Of a DNA stretch of 12,394 bases, positions 7,774 through 12,394 are shown piece by piece. This DNA comes from DASXRA01 sp035263725. GTDB taxonomy: Bacteria; Actinomycetota; Actinomycetes; Mycobacteriales; Jatrophihabitantaceae. Position 1 is the stretch's first letter; every line of letters starts with the position of its first letter. A program made the translations under genes and the position numbers. The stretch covers positions 1 through 12,394 of the forward strand of contig DATFRC010000290.1 of NCBI GenBank assembly GCA_035263725.1, read 5' to 3'. The notes beneath the pieces are model-generated. The model had not been told where the DNA came from, made no database searches, and was given only the letters and a program-made list of their open reading frames with translations.

Positions 7774-7824
7774 CGCCCCGTCCATCACACCCCGTCCGGT
7801 CCCACCCCGTCCGGTCCCACCCCG
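7774..7824. repeat. Short tandem repeat, 15-bp unit
   Basis: Two identical 15-bp copies of CACCCCGTCCGGTCC (7788-7802 and 7803-7817) are followed by a seven-base partial copy (7818-7824) and preceded by a degenerate copy (7774-7787). The array starts 9 bp after the ccsA stop codon and runs directly into the left arm of the hairpin. GACGGGG at 7886-7892 can pair with the CCCCGTC in the repeats, so the array may add an outer stem to the hairpin. I see no coding role. Confidence 0.85.
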
Positions 7825-7875
7825 CCGTGATCTTGGACTTGTGGTCGAATAGCGACCACAAGTCCAAGATCACGG
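7825..7875. terminator. Perfect 23-bp inverted repeat with 5-nt loop, probable bidirectional terminator
   Basis: Left arm 7825-7847 begins CCGTGATCTTGGACTTG. Right arm 7853-7875 is its exact reverse complement, and the loop is AATAG. Two more C:G pairs can form outside a single bulged G (7824). It lies 60 bp after the ccsA stop and 38 bp after the pfkB-type stop, between convergent genes, as expected for a shared terminator. There is no U-tract on either side, which is common for actinobacterial hairpin terminators. The arms are less GC-rich than the surroundings and match exactly, so a dispersed palindromic repeat is an alternative. Confidence 0.7.
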
Positions 7876-7913
7876 GGTCCTGTCTGACGGGGCGCTGTGT
7901 CGAGACCCGTGGC

Positions 7914-8954
7914 TTAGGCGTCCGAGGTCCTAGCGATGGTGGCGCTGGCACGGCGGACGGCGCGCACCGGTCCTTCCGGCAGCACGTCAGACAGGAAGTC
8001 GTAGCCGTGGGCGAACACGCCGGCGGCCCGCGACCCGGACCGAGCACGCTCCTGGGTGGCGGACAACCAGTCGGCGAGATCGCCCCAGCCCGGCGCGGCG
8101 AGGGATCCGCCCACTTGCTGCACGGAGAGCGCCGCGCACAGGTTCGCGAACGCGAGCCGGTGCCGCAGCGGCCACTCGCGCAACGTCCCGAGGATGAACG
8201 CCGCGTCGAACACGTCACCCGCGCCGGTGGCATCCACCTGGTTGACCGGCAGCGACGGCACCCACTCCTCCTCGCCCGTCGTGGAGTCGATGGCGATGGA
8301 GCCCTGCCCGCCACACGTCACGACGGCGACGGGCACCGCATCGGCGAGGCGCAGCAGCGCCGCGCGCGGATCGGACGTTCGGGTGTACGCCATCGCTTCG
8401 TCACTATTCGGCATGAACGCGTAGAAGTTGCCGAGCTGCTCGAGCAGGGCGGCCGACCACTGCTCGCTCGGGTCCCAGCCGACATCGCCGAACAGCCGCA
8501 CCCCGTGCGCTTGGGCCTTGGCCACCCACCCCTCGGACCCGTCGCCCAGATGCGCCACCGCAGCGGCCGCCTCCGGCGGGTCGCCCACCATCTCGCTCGG
8601 CGGCATCGGCAACGGGTGGCTGTGCGTGACCATGGCGCGATCGCGCTGGACTGCCAGCGACACGGTGACCGGGGAGTGCCAGTCGACGAAGCGCCGCGAC
8701 CGGGACAAGTCGACGCCTTCCTGCTCCGACAGCGTGCGCCACAGGAAATCGCCGTACAGGTCGTCGCCGAATCCGGCGGCCAGGCTGGTGCGCAGCCCGA
8801 GCCGGCTCGCGGCGACCGCCAGGTTGGCGATCCCGCCGGGGCAGGTACCCATGCCCTCGGCCATGACTTCGGTGCCCCGCTCGAGCGGACCGGCGAGGCC
8901 CGTGAGCACCACGTCGACGAACACGGTGCCCTGGAGGAAGACGTCGAATTCCAT
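7914..8954 (-). CDS. PfkB-family carbohydrate kinase
   Basis: This 346-residue protein belongs to the ribokinase/PfkB superfamily. The N-terminal signature is GGIANLAVAASRLGLRTSLAAGFGDDLYGDF (40-70). The ATP/anion-hole signature DATGAGDVFDAAFI is at 241-254 and contains the catalytic base D247. NSDEA (183-187) and VVTCGGQGSIAI (211-222) are further family strands. It would phosphorylate a sugar or nucleoside hydroxyl with ATP in the cytoplasm, but the substrate cannot be specified from sequence. The C-terminal 45 residues after the kinase core (from about 300) look variable. It is divergent from the GH4 glycosidase 80 bp away, which suggests joint use of a glycoside or sugar. No Shine-Dalgarno precedes the ATG. 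A weak TAAACC (8966-8961, minus strand) ends six bases before it, so a leaderless mRNA is possible. It converges with ccsA on the hairpin. Confidence 0.92.
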   Translation of the reverse strand: MEFDVFLQGTVFVDVVLTGLAGPLERGTEVMAEGMGTCPGGIANLAVAASRLGLRTSLAAGFGDDLYGDFLWRTLSEQEGVDLSRSRRFVDWHSPVTVSLAVQRDRAMVTHSHPLPMPPSEMVGDPPEAAAAVAHLGDGSEGWVAKAQAHGVRLFGDVGWDPSEQWSAALLEQLGNFYAFMPNSDEAMAYTRTSDPRAALLRLADAVPVAVVTCGGQGSIAIDSTTGEEEWVPSLPVNQVDATGAGDVFDAAFILGTLREWPLRHRLAFANLCAALSVQQVGGSLAAPGWGDLADWLSATQERARSGSRAAGVFAHGYDFLSDVLPEGPVRAVRRASATIARTSDA

Positions 8955-8960
8955 GGAGAA

Positions 8961-8970
8961 GGTTTACTCT
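8961..8970. promoter_or_regulatory. Possible overlapping divergent -10 elements between the pfkB-type and GH4 genes
   Basis: In the 80-bp divergent gap, TACTCT (8965-8970, plus strand) fits TAnnnT and could start the GH4 transcript near 8977. TAAACC (8966-8961, minus strand) could start a leaderless kinase transcript at its ATG. The two would overlap, so the promoters would compete. No convincing -35 hexamers or palindromic operator are seen in the gap. Confidence 0.25.
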
Positions 8971-9014
8971 CTGAGCGCGCCGGTGAGCATCTGGCGCTTG
9001 TGGGAGTCTCAGGC

Positions 9015-9038
9015 ATGACGGCTGCGGCCGCGGCATGA
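9015..9038 (+). CDS. Seven-residue leader ORF (MTAAAAA) coupled to the GH4 gene
   Basis: An ATG at 9015 opens a frame encoding Met-Thr-Ala5, and its TGA (9036-9038) overlaps the GH4 start codon as ATGA. GGGAG at 9002-9006, eight bases upstream, is a good ribosome binding site for this mini-ORF. The GH4 start has no ribosome binding site of its own, as the bases before it are GC repeats. In the GH4 frame a TGA lies at 8984-8986 with no usable start after it, so the GH4 start cannot move upstream. Translation of the mini-ORF would deliver ribosomes to the GH4 ATG by termination-reinitiation. The layout is seen directly and the function is inferred. Confidence 0.5.
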   Translation: MTAAAAA

Positions 9039-10369
9039 AGCTGGCGGTCCTGGGCGGTGGCGGGTTTCGCGTCCCCCAGGTGTACGGGGCGCTACTCGGC
9101 GACTCGCTGATCGACGAGGTCACGCTGTACGACCCGGCGCCGGGCCGGCTCGCCGTCATGCAGACCGTGCTGGCCCAGCAGGCCGACGGCGTTGCCAACG
9201 CTCCGCGTGTGACGTGCACAGCTGACCTGGACGGTGCGCTCGAAGGGGCAGGCTTCGTGTTCTCTGCGATTCGGGTCGGCGGGCTGGCCGCACGCACCCG
9301 CGACGAGCGCGTGGCGTTGGGCCTCGGCGTGCTGGGTCAGGAGACGACCGGCCCCGGCGGCATCGCGTTCGGGCTGCGCACGATCCCGGTCGCGATGCGG
9401 GTGGCCGCACGGGTTGCGGACATCGCGCCGGACGCGTACGTCGTCAACTTCACCAACCCGGCAGGGATGATCACCGAGGCGATGCAGCGCGTGCTCGGCG
9501 ATCGGGTCGTCGGTGTCTGCGATACACCGTCCGGGCTGGTGCGCGGGGTGGCCCGCGCGGTCGGCCACGACGAAGTCGAGCCTGACTACGTAGGGCTCAA
9601 TCACCTGGGTTGGTTGCGGCGCGCATTCGTCGACGGGCGCGACGTGCTGCCGGAGCTGCTCGCCTCCGACGATCGGCTGGCCACCCTGGAGGAGTCGGCG
9701 ATCTTCGGTGTGCCGTGGCTGCGCACCCTGGGATACATCCCCAACGAATACCTCTACTACTACTACTTCACCCGCGACGCGATCCGCTCGATCGGGTCGG
9801 GTGAAGCGACCCGAGGGGAGTTCCTGTTGCGCCAGCAGCAGGACTTCTATGCCGCCGCGGCCCGCGCGCCGGCCGAGGCGCTTGCCCTGTGGCGTCGTGC
9901 CGTCGACGAACGCAGCGCGCTGTACATGGCGGAGGCGAAAGGCGCAGCCGCGTCGGCGACGCACGGCGGAGGGTACGAGCAGGTTGCCCTGGCAGTGATG
10001 GCCGCCATCGCCGGGGGCGAGCCGGCGACGATCATCCTCAACGTCCGTAACGGCGCGGCGCTGCCGGGCCTTGATGCCGCCGCCGTCGTCGAGGTACCCA
10101 CACTCGTCGACAGGCTCGGCGTGCACCCGGTGGCCACATCGGCCCCGGACCTGCACCAGCTCGGGTTGATGCAGCAGGTGAAGGCTGTCGAGCGGTTCAC
10201 GATCGAGGCGGCGCTGACCGGGTCGCCTGATGCGGCGCTCAGGGCGTTCGCGCTGCACCCTCTGGTCGACTCGGTGTCGACGGCTCGCGAACTGCTGCAG
10301 GGCTACGTGAGCGCCATCCCCGAGCTGGCCACCGTCCTCGCCCACCCCAACTTCTTAGGCGGGGCGTAA
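9035..10369 (+). CDS. Glycoside hydrolase family 4 protein (6-phospho-beta-glucosidase-like)
   Basis: This 444-residue protein has the GH4 layout. The N-terminal NAD-binding motif is KLAVLGGGGFRVPQV (2-16), with an acidic residue (LYDP, 31-34) after strand 2. The family block GQETTGPGGIAFGLRTIP (101-118) is followed by VNFTNPAGMITEAM (137-150). The probable Mn2+ ligands are C162 in GVCDTPSG and H190 in GLNHLGW. GH4 enzymes cleave glycosides by an NAD+-dependent oxidation-elimination route and often need a 6-phosphate on the substrate. Whether this one acts on 6-phospho-beta-glucosides or on unphosphorylated substrates is not certain. A tyrosine-rich stretch, GYIPNEYLYYYYF (233-245), follows the catalytic core. 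The divergent PfkB-type kinase suggests a sugar-use module. The ATG at 9035 is the only possible start and overlaps a mini-ORF stop. The 3' end overlaps the convergent ferredoxin gene by 15 bp. Confidence 0.92.
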   Translation: MKLAVLGGGGFRVPQVYGALLGDSLIDEVTLYDPAPGRLAVMQTVLAQQADGVANAPRVTCTADLDGALEGAGFVFSAIRVGGLAARTRDERVALGLGVLGQETTGPGGIAFGLRTIPVAMRVAARVADIAPDAYVVNFTNPAGMITEAMQRVLGDRVVGVCDTPSGLVRGVARAVGHDEVEPDYVGLNHLGWLRRAFVDGRDVLPELLASDDRLATLEESAIFGVPWLRTLGYIPNEYLYYYYFTRDAIRSIGSGEATRGEFLLRQQQDFYAAAARAPAEALALWRRAVDERSALYMAEAKGAAASATHGGGYEQVALAVMAAIAGGEPATIILNVRNGAALPGLDAAAVVEVPTLVDRLGVHPVATSAPDLHQLGLMQQVKAVERFTIEAALTGSPDAALRAFALHPLVDSVSTARELLQGYVSAIPELATVLAHPNFLGGA

Positions 10370-10543
10370 GCGCAGCGCCAGGGCAGGGCAGAGCGCGACG
10401 GCGCGCCGCGCCGCGCGCGTGTCGTCGACCGTCCGCGCGAGGATCGGAAATCCCCACTCGTCGCGGGCGATCTGTCGAGAAAGCAGCTCGGCACACAGCC
10501 CGTGCCCGTCGCAGCGCGTCCAGTCGATCTCGAGGCGGCTCAT
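10355..10543 (-). CDS. Small ferredoxin, [3Fe-4S] type
   Basis: This 62-residue protein has the short actinobacterial ferredoxin pattern: C11-x5-C17 (CDGHGLC), a spacer of 34, then C52-P near the C-terminus (ALCPALAL). Three cysteines with a non-cysteine residue (H14) in the middle of the first motif are typical of [3Fe-4S] ferredoxins such as those serving P450s. A [4Fe-4S] cluster with an unusual fourth ligand is possible. The segment DEWGFPILA (28-36) matches the usual central strand-turn. The ATG at 10543 lies in an ATGA overlap with the stop of the NuoF-like gene, so this is the last gene of a leftward operon and its product probably exchanges electrons with the NuoF-like flavoprotein. 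No P450 is encoded in the window. The last 15 bp overlap the convergent GH4 gene. Confidence 0.88.
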   Translation of the reverse strand: MSRLEIDWTRCDGHGLCAELLSRQIARDEWGFPILARTVDDTRAARRAVALCPALALRLRPA

Positions 10544-11739
10544 ACCGGCACCGCCAGTTGGCCGCGTACGGGCCGCCCGCAGCCACCCGCCGTACGGTGG
10601 CGTACGGTCTCCTCGCGCAGGACGTGCAGCCCGGACATGACGAACCGGACCGCGCCGTCCGGGTGGTGACACGCGCCACGTCCGTTGACGAGCTGCGCAT
10701 GGTGGAACGCGGCCGCCTCGTCGTTCCCGGCCGCGATGCCGGCCACGTCGCGTGCGAGCGCCGGCAGGCCGAACCGGCACGGTCCGCAACGCCGCGTCGA
10801 CTGCGCCGCGAGCCACGCAGCGACGCGCGCCAGCTCGCCGAGCGCGCAGGTGCTGCTGTCCAAGACGCTGATCACACCCGCGCCAAGGCCAGTGGCGTGG
10901 CTTAGCTGGAGGTCCGGCCGCAGCCGCTGCCAAGTGCCGTGGTAGCCGCCAATCACCACCGCCTGCGGCGGCGCCGCGCCTGCCGCGCTCAAGACGATGC
11001 CCAGGGGCGTGCCGAGAGGGACCTCGACGACGCCGGGCCGCTCGACCGCCCCGCCCACGGTGAGCAGCGTGGTGCCCGGTTCGGCGTGCGTGCCGGATTC
11101 GCGGAAGCGGCGCGGGCCCAGGCGCAGGGCTACCGCGATGTGTGCGAACGTCTCGACGTTCGACAAGAGCGTGTCGTGCTGGGTGAGGTGAACGCGCCGG
11201 CCGGGTGGCACCGCCGCGCCGCCGTGCAACCCGCGCCATAGCGCGCGGGCCTCGCCGCCGATGAAGGTCCCGTGCACCTGCTCGACGCGCACCAGACCGC
11301 AATCGCGGCGCTCACCGATCGCGCGATGAACTGCGACCGCCGCGGACTGGTCGTGTACCGCGACCGTCACCTGCCGCGCGCCAATCGCCGCCGCCACGGC
11401 CAGTGCGCCGTCGAGGACGAGGTGCGGGGCACGTCGCAGGAGCGTCCGGTCCTTGAAGCTGGCCGGCTCGCTCTCGCTACCGTTGACGATCACTACGCCG
11501 TGACCCTGCGGCATGGCACGCAGCTTCGCCGCGAACGGGAAGCCGGCGCCGCCTCGTCCGGTCAGGGCGATGTCCTCGAGCAGAGCGGTCAGCCTGAGAC
11601 GGTCTGGGTACGGCAGCGGTCCGTGCAGGGCGAGGTGCGCCGCGTGGTCGATCGCTGCGTACCGGTCGAGGCCGGCGAGCAGGCGCGGGGCGCCGATCGT
11701 CCAGGTCCCGGTCGGTACCGATGCCAGGGTTGCCGTCAT
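10540..11739 (-). CDS. NuoF-like NAD(P)H/FMN iron-sulfur oxidoreductase
   Basis: This 399-residue protein matches the 51-kDa (NuoF/HoxF/NADH dehydrogenase flavoprotein) family. The FMN/NADH-binding motifs are GRGGAGFPFAAKL (61-73), VNGSESEPASFKDRTLLRRAPH (85-106), GGEARALWRGLHG (161-173) and LLSNVETFAHIAV (191-203). An SLBB-like segment is at LLTVGGAVERPGVVEVPLGTPLG (225-247), and the C-terminal cluster region has RRCGPCRFG (316-324) and GACHHPDG (355-362). Of the four cysteines that bind cluster N3 in NuoF, only three remain (C318, C321, C357); the first position is T315. It probably oxidises NAD(P)H, or reduces NAD(P)+, with FMN in the cytoplasm. No NuoE or other Complex I subunit is nearby. 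Its partners appear to be the ferredoxin downstream and the haem membrane protein upstream, both joined by ATGA overlaps. The ATG at 11739 sits in one of these overlaps. It is a family relative, not a Complex I subunit. Confidence 0.9.
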   Translation of the reverse strand: MTATLASVPTGTWTIGAPRLLAGLDRYAAIDHAAHLALHGPLPYPDRLRLTALLEDIALTGRGGAGFPFAAKLRAMPQGHGVVIVNGSESEPASFKDRTLLRRAPHLVLDGALAVAAAIGARQVTVAVHDQSAAVAVHRAIGERRDCGLVRVEQVHGTFIGGEARALWRGLHGGAAVPPGRRVHLTQHDTLLSNVETFAHIAVALRLGPRRFRESGTHAEPGTTLLTVGGAVERPGVVEVPLGTPLGIVLSAAGAAPPQAVVIGGYHGTWQRLRPDLQLSHATGLGAGVISVLDSSTCALGELARVAAWLAAQSTRRCGPCRFGLPALARDVAGIAAGNDEAAAFHHAQLVNGRGACHHPDGAVRFVMSGLHVLREETVRHRTAGGCGRPVRGQLAVPV

Positions 11740-12293
11740 CGCATGGCTCCCAGCAGCACGCCGCGGCGCACCTGCCCGCCGAGCCGCACCGCTACCGAGC
11801 CGAGCACCGCGAGCAGGCAGAGCACCCAGAGCGTGCGCACCCACGGCAACCCTGCGTCGGTGCCGGCGTAGAGACCGTGCAGCATGGCAAGTCCCCATGC
11901 CCCGTACGCCAGCGTATGCACGTATCGCCAGGCACGGGCGGCACGCGCGGACGCGGCCAGACGGCCCCGTGCCAGGCCCAGTGCGGCCACGAGCAGCAGC
12001 GTGTATGCGGCAAGCGAGCCGAGCGCCACCGCGTTCGGACGGTACGCCGACGCGAACGGCACGAGCGCTCCGTACGCGCCGACGCCGGCCTTCCGGTCGG
12101 CGAGGATAGTCCCGACGTGCAGCACGATCAGCCCTATGCCGAGCCCCGCGGCGGCGCGGTGCGTGTACTGCGCGACCACGCGGGTCGCCGCCGAGCGGAG
12201 TTTGACCGAGGTCAGTGCGCCAAGTGACGTCGAGAGCGTGAGCACGATCAGCGCGGCCAGGCCGGCGCCCCGCGCCGTGTACCAGAGCGTCAT
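11736..12293 (-). CDS. Ferric-reductase-like transmembrane cytochrome b protein
   Basis: This 185-residue membrane protein has about five hydrophobic segments (near 9-29, 46-66, 88-108, 124-143 and 150-170). Two histidine pairs with haem-b spacing are present: H45-x13-H59 (THRAAAGLGIGLIVLH) and H126-x12-H139 (HTLAYGAWGLAMLH). These place two b haems across the membrane, as in the ferric reductase/YedZ/NADPH oxidase domain. The start WYTARGAGLAALIVLTLSTSLG is typical of the actinobacterial branch. It has no FAD/NAD-binding domain of its own, so electrons must come from or go to a separate protein. The NuoF-like gene that follows, with an ATGA overlap, is the obvious candidate. The electron acceptor on the other side of the membrane is not visible. 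The start at 12293 lies in an ATGA overlap with the upstream gene. Confidence 0.87.
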   Translation of the reverse strand: MTLWYTARGAGLAALIVLTLSTSLGALTSVKLRSAATRVVAQYTHRAAAGLGIGLIVLHVGTILADRKAGVGAYGALVPFASAYRPNAVALGSLAAYTLLLVAALGLARGRLAASARAARAWRYVHTLAYGAWGLAMLHGLYAGTDAGLPWVRTLWVLCLLAVLGSVAVRLGGQVRRGVLLGAMR

Positions 12294-12394
12294 GACGCCG
12301 CTGCCAGATGCGTGATGGGCGGCCAGCCCGGCGTCGTGTGCACCTCGCCGTCCACACCGACCAGGCGGGCGGAAAGACGGCGTGCGGTGAGCCA
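12290..12394 (-). CDS. C-terminal tail of an unidentified protein, possibly ApbE-like FAD:protein FMN transferase
   Basis: Only the last 34 codons are in the window. They read WLTARRLSARLVGVDG, then EVHTTPGW, and end in PPITHLAAAS before a TGA inside the ATGA overlap with the ferric-reductase-like gene. The overlap and open frame support a real gene at the head of the visible operon. The pattern of a helix, then ARLV, DG, and V..TPGWP resembles the C-terminal end of actinobacterial ApbE proteins as I remember them. ApbE proteins attach FMN covalently to extracytoplasmic FMN-binding domains and often neighbour ferric-reductase-like membrane proteins. The identity is tentative because no catalytic motif lies in this fragment. 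Confidence 0.55.
   Translation of the reverse strand, partial: WLTARRLSARLVGVDGEVHTTPGWPPITHLAAAS

Noticed and set aside
7774..7875. CRISPR-like or iteron-like array
   Set aside because: The copies are directly adjacent with no spacers, there are only about three, and no cas or replication gene is present.
7095..9014. 647-codon plus-strand open frame covering ccsA, the hairpin region and the kinase
   Set aside because: It is out of frame with ccsA and antisense to the clear PfkB-type gene, rich in Arg/His/Ala, and translates the tandem repeat. It is a high-GC shadow. Only its last eight codons, with their own ribosome binding site, are kept as a leader ORF.
10544..11302. Upstream part of the frame that ends in the ferredoxin
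   Set aside because: It is a shadow of the NuoF-like gene. Only the last 62 codons, from the ATG at 10543, have ferredoxin features.
11740..12357. N-terminal extension of the NuoF-like frame up to 12357
   Set aside because: It overlaps the whole ferric-reductase-like gene in another frame and is Arg-rich. The ATGA overlap at 11736-11739 gives the expected start.

Overview
The window comes from a high-GC Actinomycetota chromosome. The evidence is GC-rich third codon positions throughout, GTG starts, GTGA/ATGA gene overlaps, and the order hemL, histidine phosphatase, resA-like, ccdA, resB, ccsA, which I recall as the mycobacterial Rv0524-Rv0529 arrangement (from memory, not searched). Coding density is high. 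I see no tRNA, rRNA, CRISPR array or transposase.

Left part (1-1850): a leftward pair made of a TetR-family repressor and an FAD-dependent oxidoreductase that runs off the left edge. A near-perfect palindrome (1817-1838) lies between a consensus -35 and a plausible -10 of tetR. It looks like the TetR operator, and it also abuts the start of the rightward hemL operon.

Centre-left (1896-7764): a tightly packed rightward operon. It starts with hemL (tetrapyrrole precursor synthesis) and a histidine phosphatase. A complete System II cytochrome c maturation set follows: a thioredoxin-like lipoprotein (ResA type), CcdA (reductant import), ResB and CcsA/ResC (haem delivery and ligation). Haem precursor supply and haem attachment to c-type cytochromes are therefore linked in one unit.

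Intergenic 7765-7913: a short GC-rich tandem repeat followed by a perfect 23-bp inverted repeat with a 5-nt loop, between convergent genes. It is either a bidirectional terminator or a member of a dispersed palindrome family.

Centre-right (7914-10369): a leftward PfkB-type sugar kinase and a divergent GH4 glycosidase (6-phospho-beta-glucosidase-like), probably a small glycoside-use module. The GH4 gene appears to be translationally coupled to a seven-codon leader ORF.

Right part (10355-12394): a leftward redox operon in which every junction is an ATGA overlap. In transcription order it holds the tail of an unidentified gene (possibly ApbE-like), a four-helix-histidine ferric-reductase-like membrane protein, a NuoF-like FMN/Fe-S protein that lacks one cluster cysteine, and a small [3Fe-4S]-type ferredoxin. 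This is the least ordinary part of the window: a probable NAD(P)H-to-membrane electron transfer chain with no NuoE partner visible.
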